This document shows, one piece after another, positions 38,966 through 47,039 of a DNA stretch of 64,000 bases; the first letter of the stretch is position 1; every line of letters starts with the position of its first letter. Below the pieces are notes generated by a model that made no database searches, was not told the origin of the DNA, and saw nothing but the letters and a program-made list of their open reading frames with translations. This stretch comes from Sandaracinus amylolyticus. GTDB taxonomy: Bacteria; Myxococcota_A; Polyangia; Polyangiales; Sandaracinaceae. The stretch is taken from positions 2,790,001-2,854,000 of the forward strand of contig NZ_CP011125.1 in assembly GCF_000737325.1 (NCBI RefSeq), written 5' to 3'. Position numbers and translations under genes: made by a program.

Positions 38966-40057
38966 GTGCGATCCTCGATGTCCGTGATCCCTGCCGCGAC
39001 CGCGACGACGAGGTCCCCCGCCCATTCGGTCGGGTCGCTCGTCGCGCTGCCGATCGCGTTGCTCGATCGTGGGCGCCTCGCGTGGCTGCGGGCGCTCGGT
39101 CCGCTCGCGCCGGCGCTGATGCGCTCGCGCGAGCTGCGCGTCGCGCTCGCGGCGTCGATCGGCATCGCGCTCGCGCTGGCGCTCACCGCGGTCGCGCCGC
39201 TGTGGATGCTCGCGCTCGGGCCGGTGCTGCTCGGCGTGCCCCACGCGGCGAGCGACGTTCGGTATCTCGTCACGCGCCCGGGGCTGCATCGCTCGCCGCG
39301 CTTCTGGCTCATGGTCGCGCTGCCGCTCGTCGCGCTCACCGCGACGGTCGACGTCCGCTGGGGCCTCGCCGCGATCGTCGGAGGCGCGCTCGCCGGGCGC
39401 GGCGCGTGGACGCGACGCCTCGCGGTCGCGTCGATCGGCGCGCTGCTGCTCGCGCTCGCGTGGGACCACACGTACGGCGCCGCGCTCTTCGCCGCGCACG
39501 CGCACAACTTCGTCGCGCTCGCGATGTGGCTCGCGTGGCGTCGCCGCGCGACGTGGCTCCACCTGATCCCGCTCGCGGCGCTCGCGCTCGGGTGCGCGCT
39601 GATCGCGAGCGGCGCGCTCGACGCGATCGTGATGGCGAGCGAAGGCTGGGCCGCGACGCCTGGCGGCACCGGCGCCTGGTACCACCTCGCGTCGATCGCG
39701 CCCGGGCTCGACGATCCCTGGGGCCCGCGGCTCGTGCTGCTCTTCGCGTTCGCGCAGTCGGTCCACTACACGATCTGGATCCGCCTCGTGCCCGAGGAGG
39801 ATCGCGCGCGCGAGACGCCGCGCACCTTCGCCGCGAGCCTCCGCGCGTGGCGTCAGGACTCGGGCACGCTCGTCGTGGCGCTCGCGATGCTGCTCTCGGT
39901 CGCGGTCGCGCTGTGGGCGCTCGTCGATCTCGCGGGCGCGCGCGAGGGCTACCTGCGCGGCGTGATCTCGCACGGCTATCTCGAGCTCGCGATCGCGTCG
40001 TGGTGGCTCGTGGAAGGGCGCGCGCTGCGCACAGACCCCAGAGCTCGCCTCCGTTGA
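38966..40057 (+). CDS. Polytopic membrane protein, Brp/Blh-like
   Basis: 363 residues with about nine membrane segments. Start GTG is supported by AGGAG at 38951-38955; an ATG four codons later is possible. Histidine-bearing motifs lie in or next to helices: LGVPHAASDVRYL, AAHAHNFVALAMWLAW, QSVHYTIWIRLVPEED and GVISHGYLELAIASWW. Such membrane histidines recall the beta-carotene cleaving Brp/Blh family, but similarity by eye is partial. The stop codon (40055-40057) lies inside a palindromic element, so the last residues RTDPRARLR come from that element. Confidence 0.6.
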   Translation: MRSSMSVIPAATATTRSPAHSVGSLVALPIALLDRGRLAWLRALGPLAPALMRSRELRVALAASIGIALALALTAVAPLWMLALGPVLLGVPHAASDVRYLVTRPGLHRSPRFWLMVALPLVALTATVDVRWGLAAIVGGALAGRGAWTRRLAVASIGALLLALAWDHTYGAALFAAHAHNFVALAMWLAWRRRATWLHLIPLAALALGCALIASGALDAIVMASEGWAATPGGTGAWYHLASIAPGLDDPWGPRLVLLFAFAQSVHYTIWIRLVPEEDRARETPRTFAASLRAWRQDSGTLVVALAMLLSVAVALWALVDLAGAREGYLRGVISHGYLELAIASWWLVEGRALRTDPRARLR

Positions 40058-40192
40058 CCCGTCTCGCTCGTTCTCGCCGCCGCATGCTGCGTTGCTCCTC
40101 CTCGAAATGCTTCGAGCATTCCTCGTCGTCGCGCCTTGCCTGCGACGACGATTCCGTCGCGATCCGGGTCAACTCCGGCGAGCTCTGGGGTC
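40034..40192. repeat. 159-bp palindromic element bridging two genes
   Basis: Arms 40034-40060 and 40166-40192 pair over 27 bases with three mismatches (outer sequence GACCCCAGAGCTCGCC). Further imperfect pairing continues inward to a small hairpin (AATGCT-TCG-AGCATT) near the centre. The left arm contains the stop of the upstream gene; the right arm ends one base before the ATG at 40194 and covers its likely ribosome-binding sequence. Confidence 0.85.
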
Positions 40193-40193
40193 G

Positions 40194-40547
40194 ATGACCT
40201 GGATCCTGCGCTGGCTCGCGGCGTTCGCGCTCACGCAGTGCGTCGAGATGGGCGTCTACGTGCAGGCGCACGACGCGCCTCGTCCACTGCGCGAGCGCGT
40301 CGCGATCGCGTTCGCGTGCAGCGGGATCACGCACCCGCTCGTGTGGTTCGTGGTGCTCGACGTGCTCGGCGAGCTCGGAGTGCGCGCGTACTGGGGCCAG
40401 GTCGCGATCACCGAGGGGCTCGTGGTGCTCGTGGAGGCTGCGTTCCTCGCGTGCTTCGGCGTGCGCCGCGCGTTGCTCTGGGCGCTCGCCGCGAACGCGC
40501 TGAGCGTGCTGTTCGGCTTCTTCTGTTACACGCGCCTCTCCTGGTGA
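40194..40547 (+). CDS. Small integral membrane protein, function unknown
   Basis: 117 residues, not recognised. Four probable membrane helices (WLAAFALTQCVEMGVYVQA, VAIAFACSGITHPLVWFVV, VAITEGLVVLVEAAFLACFG, ALLWALAANALSVLFGFF). Positive residues lie mainly in the loop after helix one and after helix three. The start ATG sits one base after the palindromic element, whose arm would mask the ribosome-binding sequence. No family clear; the layout with a conserved-looking GITHPLVWF motif recalls small carotenoid- or copper-related membrane proteins, but this is a guess. Confidence 0.65.
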   Translation: MTWILRWLAAFALTQCVEMGVYVQAHDAPRPLRERVAIAFACSGITHPLVWFVVLDVLGELGVRAYWGQVAITEGLVVLVEAAFLACFGVRRALLWALAANALSVLFGFFCYTRLSW

Positions 40548-40602
40548 TGCCGCGTGGTGATGGTCCGCGCGATGCACGCCGCGTCCGCGCGGAGGTGTGC
40601 GG

Positions 40603-41091
40603 ATGCGGGTCGAAGAGGTGATGAGCACGCCGGTGCGGACCGTCGCGCCGGGCGACACCCTGCACGACGCGACGCGCGAGATGTGGAGGCATGGCTGCGG
40701 CGCGCTCGCCGTGATCGATGGAAACCGCGTCGTCGGCATGCTGACCGACCGCGACGTGTGTCTCGCGGCGTTCATCCAGGAGGAGCGGCTCGACGCGCTG
40801 CGCGTCGAGAGCGCGATGACGCCGGTCGTCTTCTGCTGCCGCACCAGCGAGTCGCTGCGCCACGCGGAAGCAGCGATGCGTGACCACCACGTGCGCCGCC
40901 TTCCGGTGCTCGACGACCAGGACCGTCTGGTCGGGATGCTCAGCATCGACGACCTCGCGGTCGCCGCGGCGCTGCGCCAATGGGGAGGCGACGACGCGCT
41001 CTCGTCGACGGAGATCGCGGGCACGTTCGCGTCGGTCGCGGCGCCGCGCGCGATGGACCTGCAAGCGCGGGCGCTCGCCGAGGAGGAGTGA
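40603..41091 (+). CDS. Two-CBS-domain protein
   Basis: 162 residues. Two CBS motifs fill the protein: VEEVMSTPVRTVAPGDTL with GNRVVGMLTDRDV, then VESAMTPVVFCCRTSESL with DRLVGMLSIDDLA. The pair forms a Bateman module that binds adenosine nucleotides. ATG at 40603 follows GGAGG at 40591-40595. A short C-terminal helix (ALRQWGGDDALSSTEIAG) follows. No catalytic domain is fused; it may act as an energy or stress sensor. It is convergent with the DUF2231 gene across the repeat-rich gap. Confidence 0.9.
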   Translation: MRVEEVMSTPVRTVAPGDTLHDATREMWRHGCGALAVIDGNRVVGMLTDRDVCLAAFIQEERLDALRVESAMTPVVFCCRTSESLRHAEAAMRDHHVRRLPVLDDQDRLVGMLSIDDLAVAAALRQWGGDDALSSTEIAGTFASVAAPRAMDLQARALAEEE

Positions 41092-41097
41092 GGGAGC

Positions 41098-41440
41098 CTC
41101 TCAGGAGAGCAGGAGGGACTACGTCGCGTTGCGCGATGCGCCTCCGAGGGAGAGTTTTTGAGGAGAGCAGGAGGGTTAGGAAGACCACGTCGCAGCGCGA
41201 TCAGCGTCACTCGATGCGCTCGATGCGCCTCTCGGGAGACAGACGAGAGAGCAAAGCAGGTCGAGGTCGAGTGGAGAGAAGGGCGGCGCGGCAAGCGCGT
41301 CGATTTCTTCGCTCTCTCCTCTCCTGTCCTTCCTGCTCTCCTCAGAGGCACAAACTCCTGCTCTCCTCAGAGGCACAAACTCCTGCTCTCCTCGGCGGAG
41401 CTCCTGCTCTCCTCAGAGGGTCGGCTCCTGCTCTCTCCTC
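41098..41440. repeat. Cluster of the dispersed repeat: two forward and five reversed copies
   Basis: Forward cores: C1 (41098-41128, CAGGAGAGCAGGAGGGACTA) and C2 (41155-41192, TTTTTGAGGAGAGCAGGAGG then GTTAGGAAGACCACG). Reversed cores (CTCCTGCTCTCCTC) start near 41330, 41355, 41380, 41400 and 41425, as units of 20-25 bases with the linker AGAGGCACAAA in two of them. The cluster fills the 350-base gap between the convergent CBS and DUF2231 genes; the stop codon of the latter abuts it. Confidence 0.9.
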
Positions 41441-41441
41441 G

Positions 41442-42029
41442 TCAGGCGCGCGTCGGGCTGCCGTACGGCGGGGTGTCGGTGCGGACCGACTGGCGCGTCA
41501 CCACTTCCTCGCCCTCCACGACCGGCTCGCGGCGAACGCGCGCGACGTGCCTCCGGCGACCGAACAGCGAGCTCGGCGCGTCGGGATGCGCGTCCGGATC
41601 GACGCCGATCGCGAGCCGATCGACGAGCTCACCGCCCAGCCATCCGGTGATGCCCGCGAGCGCGAGGCCGCCGATCTCGAGCCACAGCGGGAGGCCCTCG
41701 ACGCCGAAGCGGTACTCGTCGGCGCGCAGGTAGAGCGCCGCCGTGAACAGTCCGAGCACGATCACGTTGCCGACGCCGTGCACGAGCCCGACGCGCTTGG
41801 CGCGCGTGCCGCGCGGGATCTTCGTGTAGTCCATCAGCCCGAACACCGCCGCGAGCAGCCCGGTGACGACGCCGATCGCGATGTTCCAGAACGAGACGAC
41901 CGTGATCGCGCGGTCGTCGAAGAACTGCGCGACGATGTCGAGCACGGCACCCGTCGCGAGCAGCCCGAACGGGATCGGGATCAGCATCTGGTGGATCGGG
42001 TGCCCGAAGAGCTTCGCTCTCGCTTCCAT
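41442..42029 (-). CDS. DUF2231 family membrane protein
   Basis: 195 residues with four membrane helices. The family start is clear: FGHPIHQMLIPIPFGLLATGAV, then VSFWNIAIGVVTGLLAAVFGLMDY, GNVIVLGLFTAALYLRAD and LEIGGLALAGITGWLGGELV. The histidine in GHPIH is the family mark; function unknown. A soluble C-terminal tail of about 45 residues is basic/acidic mixed. Terminates at the repeat cluster. Next gene upstream on the same strand is lgt. Confidence 0.88.
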   Translation of the reverse strand: MEARAKLFGHPIHQMLIPIPFGLLATGAVLDIVAQFFDDRAITVVSFWNIAIGVVTGLLAAVFGLMDYTKIPRGTRAKRVGLVHGVGNVIVLGLFTAALYLRADEYRFGVEGLPLWLEIGGLALAGITGWLGGELVDRLAIGVDPDAHPDAPSSLFGRRRHVARVRREPVVEGEEVVTRQSVRTDTPPYGSPTRA

Positions 42030-42089
42030 CGCTTCGTCCTCCGCGACGGAGCCGAAGCACGCACAGTGCCGGCTGTGTGCCCGATCTCT

Positions 42090-42974
42090 TCAGGGCGCGC
42101 GCGGAGGTGCGTCGTCGACGACCTCCGGCCCGGGCTCGGGCCATCGCGCCCAACGCGGGATCTCCGGCCAGGGGCGACGCGCCACGGAGATCGCCGTGAG
42201 CGTCCCGATCACCAAGAGCACGATCGCGGCGTAGTGCCCCGGCGTCAGACCGAAGTAGCGCGTGTCCGCCATCGCGAAGTCGGTGGCGCGCAGGAAGTCG
42301 AGCGAGAAGCGCACCGGCGCGTAGAGCAGCGCGAGCAGCGCGAGGTAGATCCCGCGCGGCTTCTGCTTGCGCGCGAGGAAGAAGAACAGCCCGACGACGA
42401 GCGCGCTCCAGATCACCTCGTAGAGCCCGAGATCGTGGCGCACCTGATAGGGCGGGTACCCGACCTCGTAGTCCGCGACGCCGAGGAAGAACGTCGTCAC
42501 GCGACCCGGGTGATCGTGCACCACGAAGCAGCCGGTCCGACCGAAGAGCCACCCGAGCGGGAACGCGAACGCGATCGGATCCGCGAACGCGAGGCCCGGC
42601 AGCTTGCGACGACGCGACCACACGAACGCGCCCGCGACCGCGCCGAAGAACCCGCCGAAGCTCGAGATGCCGTCCCAGATGAACAGCAGGTGCCAGGGCT
42701 GCTCGGCGACGAGCTGCGGTCGGTACGCGAGATCGTCGAACACGTGCGCGCTGATGAAGCCGGGGATCAGCACCCAGCCCGCGAGGTTCATGACGGTCTC
42801 GGGGTGCAGCCCGTCGCGCTGCGCCTTCCATCGCGCGACCCACGCGCCGAGCACGACGCCGGTCGCGACGAGCAGGCCGAACGGATGGATCGCGATCGGC
42901 GTCCCCCACGGGGTCGGGATCATCCACGGCTCGGCGCGGAACCACGGGATGTAGAGCAGCAGGTCGAGGGGCAC
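42090..42974 (-). CDS. lgt: Prolipoprotein diacylglyceryl transferase
   Basis: 294 residues with about seven membrane helices. Lgt transfers diacylglycerol to the lipobox cysteine of prolipoproteins in the inner membrane. The Lgt signature has the right spacing: GWLFGRTGCFVVHDHPGRV, with the essential Arg and the final Gly, and Cys where E. coli has Asn. The first conserved helix, IHPFGLLVATGVVLGA, and the late arginine in PVRFSLDFLRATDF are present. The window encodes many lipoproteins that would need it. Function is likely, but the divergent sequence lowers certainty slightly. Confidence 0.87.
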   Translation of the reverse strand: MPLDLLLYIPWFRAEPWMIPTPWGTPIAIHPFGLLVATGVVLGAWVARWKAQRDGLHPETVMNLAGWVLIPGFISAHVFDDLAYRPQLVAEQPWHLLFIWDGISSFGGFFGAVAGAFVWSRRRKLPGLAFADPIAFAFPLGWLFGRTGCFVVHDHPGRVTTFFLGVADYEVGYPPYQVRHDLGLYEVIWSALVVGLFFFLARKQKPRGIYLALLALLYAPVRFSLDFLRATDFAMADTRYFGLTPGHYAAIVLLVIGTLTAISVARRPWPEIPRWARWPEPGPEVVDDAPPRAP

Positions 42975-43050
42975 GTCGAGCGCGGTGTAACGCCGTGCGA
43001 GATCGACGTCGAGGATCGTGCCCGTGCGCGCAGCAGCGCGGGCGTCTCCC

Positions 43051-43554
43051 TCAGCCGGGCGGCTCGGCGCAGACCTGGGTGCCCCACGCGATCCGCACGC
43101 GCCGCTCGGCCTCCGCTTCGACGCCGTCGCGGTCCTCGATGCGTCCGCGCAGCACGAGCTCGTCGTCGAGGGCGCTCTCGGGATCGGGGACCTGCAGCGT
43201 CAGCCCGGTGAGCTGCGCGTGCGTGCCGCTCGCGTCGGGCGTGAACGAGAGCCGCAGCCGGAGCTCGCCGCTCACGCGCTCGCGGCTGTCTTCGCGCAGC
43301 AGGTCGAGCTCCACGACCATGCCGCGCGGATCCATGTCCTCGCTGCGCAGCGTGACGAACACGTGCTGGCTTCCCTGACAGCCGCGCGCGAGGAGCAGCG
43401 TGTCGCCGTCCTCGAGCGCGCGGAACGCGAGCTCGCCCTCGCCGAGCAGCAGCGTGCCCGTCGCGCGCCCCGCGTCGGGTGAGCCGTCCGGCGGCGCGCT
43501 GCACGCGGCGAGCAGGATCGCGAGGGAGAGCAGGGCGCGCACCGCGCCCATCAT
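43051..43554 (-). CDS. Hypothetical lipoprotein
   Basis: 167 residues, family not recognised. Lipobox-like signal LAILLAACSAPP places it in the envelope. The body is beta-strand rich (ELRLRLSFTPDASGTHAQLTG) with a Cys pair (RGCQ and TQVCAEP) that could form a disulfide. Two adjacent Met codons at 43554 and 43551 are both usable. The gene is 76 bases upstream of lgt on the same strand; no further functional clue. Confidence 0.7.
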   Translation of the reverse strand: MMGAVRALLSLAILLAACSAPPDGSPDAGRATGTLLLGEGELAFRALEDGDTLLLARGCQGSQHVFVTLRSEDMDPRGMVVELDLLREDSRERVSGELRLRLSFTPDASGTHAQLTGLTLQVPDPESALDDELVLRGRIEDRDGVEAEAERRVRIAWGTQVCAEPPG

Positions 43555-43684
43555 CGCACGCGGCCGTGCCGAGCTGTGCAAGCGAGCCATCGCGCAGCGC
43601 GCGAGCGAAAACCGTGCGAGCGACCGATGAGTCCCGCCGCGCGCTGGCGTCTACCTCCATCGCTCGAGGAAAGGACGCCCGCAG

Positions 43685-44485
43685 ATGACCACGACCCACA
43701 CGCTCTCCGTGCCCGGCGGCCGCATCCACTACGAGGTGCGCGGCCAGGGCCCGCTGCTGCTCGTCATGGGCGCGCCGATGGACGCGGCCGCGTTCGCGCC
43801 GCTCGCCGATGCGCTCGCGCGCGATCACACCGTCGTCACCCACGACCCGCGCGGCATCTCGCGCAGCACGCTCGACGATCCCGAGCAGGACTCGACGCCC
43901 GAGCTGCGCGCCGACGACGTCGCGGCGCTGATCGAGGCCGTCGGCGCGAAGAGCGCGGACCTGTTCGGCAGCAGCGGCGGCGCCGTCACCGGCCTCGCGC
44001 TGATCGCGCGCCATCCCGGTCGCGTGCGCACGCTGATCGCGCACGAGCCTCCGAGCATCGAGCTGCTCCCCGACGCGTCGGCGCTGCGCGCGATGACCGA
44101 GGAGAACATCGCGATCTACCAGCGCGACGGCGTGGGCGCGGCGTGGATGCAGTTCATGAAGAACGCGGGCTTCGACGTCTCGGAGCACGCGGGCCCGCCC
44201 GGCGAGCCGACCGAGCAGGACTTCCGCAACAGCGCGCGCTTCTTCCTGCACGAGCTGCGCGGCACGACGCGCTTCGTCCCCGACGTCGCCGCGCTGCGCG
44301 CGTCGGAGGCGCGCATCGTCGTCGGCATCGGCGAGACGTCGCGCCACCTGCTGACGTACCGAACGTCCGTCGCGCTCGCGGAGCGCCTCGGCGTGCAGCC
44401 CGTCGAGTTCCCCGGCGATCACGGCGGCTTCATGGGCGAGCCGGGGAAGTTCGCGGACGCGATCCGCAACGTGCTCGCCGGCTGA
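43685..44485 (+). CDS. Alpha/beta hydrolase
   Basis: 266 residues. The alpha/beta-hydrolase fold: LLLVMGAPMDAAAFAPLAD, VVTHDPRGISRST, nucleophile elbow DLFGSSGGAVTGLALI with Ser in G-S-S-G-G, acid region VVGIGETSRHLL, and the catalytic histidine in FPGDHGGFMGEP. Start preceded by AGGAAAGGA. Likely a small esterase or dehalogenase-like enzyme; substrate unknown. It ends 11 bases short of the convergent AraC gene, suggesting the regulator and hydrolase share a locus though they are on opposite strands. Confidence 0.88.
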   Translation: MTTTHTLSVPGGRIHYEVRGQGPLLLVMGAPMDAAAFAPLADALARDHTVVTHDPRGISRSTLDDPEQDSTPELRADDVAALIEAVGAKSADLFGSSGGAVTGLALIARHPGRVRTLIAHEPPSIELLPDASALRAMTEENIAIYQRDGVGAAWMQFMKNAGFDVSEHAGPPGEPTEQDFRNSARFFLHELRGTTRFVPDVAALRASEARIVVGIGETSRHLLTYRTSVALAERLGVQPVEFPGDHGGFMGEPGKFADAIRNVLAG

Positions 44486-44496
44486 GACCGGCGAGC

Positions 44497-45360
44497 TCAC
44501 ACGCTCGATCGCGCGCTCCGCGGGCTCTCCCACTCGGGCAGCCGCACGTGATGGTTCGTGGCGTCGAGGTCGCGCACCCGCGCGAACTCGCTCGGGGAGA
44601 GCCCGCAGAACTCCACGAAGTCCCGGATGAGGTGCGCCTGATCGAAGTAGCCCGACGCGACCGCCACGCGCGACCAGCTCGGCGCGTGCGCGCGTCGCGT
44701 CGCGTCGAGCACGCGCTGGAACCGACGCAGCCGCGCGAACTTCTTGGGCGTGACGCCGACCTGCGCGGTGAACACCTCGATCAGTCGGCGCCGGCTCAAG
44801 CCGACCTGCGCGGAGAGCGCGCCGATGTTCGCGTCGCCGCGCTCGAGCGCGCGGAGCGCCACCGCGACCGCGCCGTGGCCCGGCCGCGCGCGCTCGAGCC
44901 GCTGTACCAGCGCGGCTTCGAGGATGCGGAACCGATCGCGCACGGTCCTCGCGCCGCACAGCCGCTCGCGCAGCTCGATCGCCGACGCGCCCCACAGCGC
45001 GTCGAGATCGACGTGTCGGTCGGCGAGCTCCCCGAGCGCGGCCCCGAAGAAGGGCCACGCGCCGCCGGGCCGGAAGTGGATCCCGACCGCCGACGTGTGC
45101 TCGCGCCCTTCGGCGAGGAACGGGCGACCGTGCGCGCCCGAGACCACCGCGCCCGAGAAGCGACGGCACACGTCGGAGCCGGCGTCGTAGATGCGGCGCT
45201 CGTCCTCGTCGAGATGGATGACGAGCGAGAGCGTGCCGCTCGGCAGGATGCTCCCGCGCCCCGAGGACGGCGCGTCGGGGAGCGCCCAGAAGTACTCCAC
45301 GAGCGGCGCGAGCGGCCCCACCGGCGTGTGGATCTCGTACGGCTTGGGCGCGCCGCGCAT
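44497..45360 (-). CDS. AraC family transcriptional regulator
   Basis: 287 residues. The N-terminal sensing part (PLAPLVEYFWALPD, LPSGTLSLVIHLDEDE, HFRPGGAWPFFGAA) is of the same DUF6597 kind as the AraC gene at 9600. Two HTH units follow: IGALSAQVGLSRRRLIEVF, then WSRVAVASGYFDQAHLIRDF and CGLSPSEFARV. The two regulators are clear paralogues. It may control the neighbouring hydrolase or the DUF6223-like gene, inferred from position only. Confidence 0.9.
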   Translation of the reverse strand: MRGAPKPYEIHTPVGPLAPLVEYFWALPDAPSSGRGSILPSGTLSLVIHLDEDERRIYDAGSDVCRRFSGAVVSGAHGRPFLAEGREHTSAVGIHFRPGGAWPFFGAALGELADRHVDLDALWGASAIELRERLCGARTVRDRFRILEAALVQRLERARPGHGAVAVALRALERGDANIGALSAQVGLSRRRLIEVFTAQVGVTPKKFARLRRFQRVLDATRRAHAPSWSRVAVASGYFDQAHLIRDFVEFCGLSPSEFARVRDLDATNHHVRLPEWESPRSARSSV

Positions 45361-45456
45361 CGCACCGAGCCATTGGGCCCGCTCGCCCGAGGCCGCAACG
45401 CGCGGGGTTCAAATCCATCCAATCCGCGCGCCGCTGCGGGCGGTACGTCGGTGCGC

Positions 45457-45894
45457 ATGCAGACCCTCCACCGTCCGGCTCCGACGAGCCGGGTTTTGGT
45501 CCTCGTGCGCGCCGCGCTCGTCTCCGCCGCGCTCCTCGCGTGGCATGCGGCGCCTGCCGCGGCACAGGCTGCCGCGGGCGTGATCGCGACCGGCTCCGGG
45601 CGCGCCGGCGCGACGGTCGCCGCGCTGATCGCGCTCGCGTCGGTGATCACCGGCGGGTGGGCGACGGCGCGCGCCCACGGGCGGCTCGCGCGCGGCCACG
45701 CACGCGACGGAGCGATCGTCGCGCTCGTGCTCGCGGTGATCGGGATGGCGCTCGCGGCGCTGCACCTGGCCACCTCGACGGGCGCGGTCGGCACCGGCAA
45801 TGGGCGTGGCGGCGCGATCGTCGGCGTGGTGCTCGGGGTGATCGGCCTCGCGCTCGGGCAGCGCGCGCTCGCCCGCTCTGTCCGCACCGGGTGA
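45457..45894 (+). CDS. Small membrane protein, DUF6223-like
   Basis: 145 residues: a signal-like N terminus (VRAALVSAALLAWHAAPAAAQ), then three hydrophobic segments with glycine-rich loops (TVAALIALASVITGGWATARA, AIVALVLAVIGMALAALHLA, GAIVGVVLGVIGLALGQRALA). The pattern TGNGRGGAIVGVVLG and RGHARDGAIVALVLAVIG resembles the DUF6223 family, based on memory and so held with caution. Function unknown. It ends 19 bases before the 41-bp array. Confidence 0.65.
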   Translation: MQTLHRPAPTSRVLVLVRAALVSAALLAWHAAPAAAQAAAGVIATGSGRAGATVAALIALASVITGGWATARAHGRLARGHARDGAIVALVLAVIGMALAALHLATSTGAVGTGNGRGGAIVGVVLGVIGLALGQRALARSVRTG

Positions 45895-45912
45895 CCCTGA
45901 GCTGGGGGCGCG

Positions 45913-46150
45913 CCGCCAGACGAAATCGTCAGAAAGGTCGGTGTCGGCACCCTCCGCCAGACGAAATCGTCAGAAAGGTCGGTGTCGACACCCTCCGCCA
46001 GACGAAATCGTCAGAAAGGTCGGTGTCGACACCCTCCGCCAGACGAAATCGTCAGAAAGGTCGGTGTCGACACCCTCCGCCAGACGAAATCGTCAGAAAG
46101 GTCGGTGTCGACACCCTCCGCCAGACGAACTCGTCAGAAAGGTCGGTGTC
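45913..46150. repeat. Six-copy 41-bp tandem array, each unit with two palindromes
   Basis: Six nearly identical units; the mark GACGAAATCGTC begins at 45919, 45960, 46001, 46042, 46083 and 46124, an exact 41-base period. Each unit has this GACGA-AA-TCGTC stem and a perfect 12-base palindrome GGTGTCGACACC (GGTGTCGGCACC in the first unit). The sixth is truncated at GGTGTC and has GACGAACTCGTC. The period is not a multiple of three and there are no unique spacers, so it is neither coding nor CRISPR. It fills the gap between two convergent genes; the leftward gene's stop lies on its edge. Confidence 0.95.
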
Positions 46151-46943
46151 AGCCGCTCGGCTGCTCTCCGCCGCTCGGCGCGCGCCGCTGCGGGGCGGCG
46201 CGCACGCTGAAGAGCGAGGGGAAGAGCTCGTCGGGCTTGCTGTTCCGGTACATCGCGATGCCGAAGAGCCGGATCGGCTCGTAGGTCGTCGCCAGCACCC
46301 CGTACGAGCGGTTCACCGCGTCGGCCCAGGTGTGGTCGGTCGAAACGCCGAGCGCCGAGACGACGCGCGCCGCGAGCGAGCGGGCGCGGTCGACGTCGCC
46401 GGCGCGGTAGCGCAGCGTGTCGGCGGCGAGCGCGTCGGCGTGGGCGTCGTAGAGGGTCGCGAGCCGGCCGAGGTCGCTCGCGAGGTCGAGGTAGCCGACC
46501 CCGCTCACGATCGCGGCGAGCTCGCGCATCGCGGTCTCGTCGTCGGCGAGCACGTAGGTGACGACGCGGATCATCGTGGTCTTCAGCGCGGTGGCGTCGG
46601 CGACGAGCGCGGTGGGCAGCATCGCGTCGGGCGTGGTCGCGTCCTTGGTCTCGCGCTGCACCGCCGCGTGCCAGAGCGCCCAGGCCGCGGGCCCGAGGCG
46701 GTCGACGAGCTCGGCGGGCAGCTCCTTCTCGACGTGGCGGAAGCGCTGGCGCATCGGCGGCTCGGCGATGCGGCGCGCGATGCCGAGGGCGAGCACCGCG
46801 ACCTCGCGGAGGTCGAGGCGCGGCGCGACGTCGACGGTCTCGCCAAGCGCGCGCCGGGCTGATGCGAGCGAAGCGAACGCGCCTTCGCCGAGCTTCGCGT
46901 CGTACTGGATGGAGTCGTCAGGGGTCTTCTTGCGGGTGGCCAT
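46149..46943 (-). CDS. Hypothetical helical protein
   Basis: 264 residues, not recognised. The protein is mostly helical with ordered motifs (MRQRFRHVEKELPAELVDRLG, AAWALWHAAVQ, RVVTYVLADDETAMRELAAI). No signal or membrane segment. Codon use fits the neighbours, so it is a real gene. Its stop codon lies at the junction with the 41-bp array: the TGA spans the last array base. The C-terminal residues (APQRRAPSGGEQPSG) are low-complexity. Confidence 0.65.
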   Translation of the reverse strand: MATRKKTPDDSIQYDAKLGEGAFASLASARRALGETVDVAPRLDLREVAVLALGIARRIAEPPMRQRFRHVEKELPAELVDRLGPAAWALWHAAVQRETKDATTPDAMLPTALVADATALKTTMIRVVTYVLADDETAMRELAAIVSGVGYLDLASDLGRLATLYDAHADALAADTLRYRAGDVDRARSLAARVVSALGVSTDHTWADAVNRSYGVLATTYEPIRLFGIAMYRNSKPDELFPSLFSVRAAPQRRAPSGGEQPSG

Positions 46944-46981
46944 GCGCGGACGCTCTCACCGCCGGTCGCGTGCGCGCTAGC

Positions 46982-47018
46982 CCCGCACGAGGATGTCGCG
47001 CGCAGCGGCTCGTGCGGG
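46982..47018 (-). terminator. Terminator-like hairpin after the AAA ATPase gene
   Basis: CCCGCACGAG and CTCGTGCGGG make a perfect 10-bp stem around a 17-base loop, 22 bases beyond the stop of the leftward ATPase gene. No T-tract. It likely ends the DsbD-like/ATPase operon. Confidence 0.6.
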
Positions 47019-47039
47019 CAGCCGCAGGTGATCTGGCCG

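Noticed and set aside
45410-45440. tRNA T-arm (GGGGTTCAAATCC)
   Set aside because: The T-loop word is present but its stem pairs poorly, and no acceptor, D or anticodon arm can be found upstream.
45913-46150. CRISPR array
   Set aside because: Regular repeats are present but there are no unique spacers; the whole unit repeats, and no cas genes are near.
45941-46284. Repetitive arginine/proline-rich proteins read through the 41-bp array
   Set aside because: The period is not a multiple of three, so every frame shows the same peptide by repeat structure alone; no start context or codon signature.
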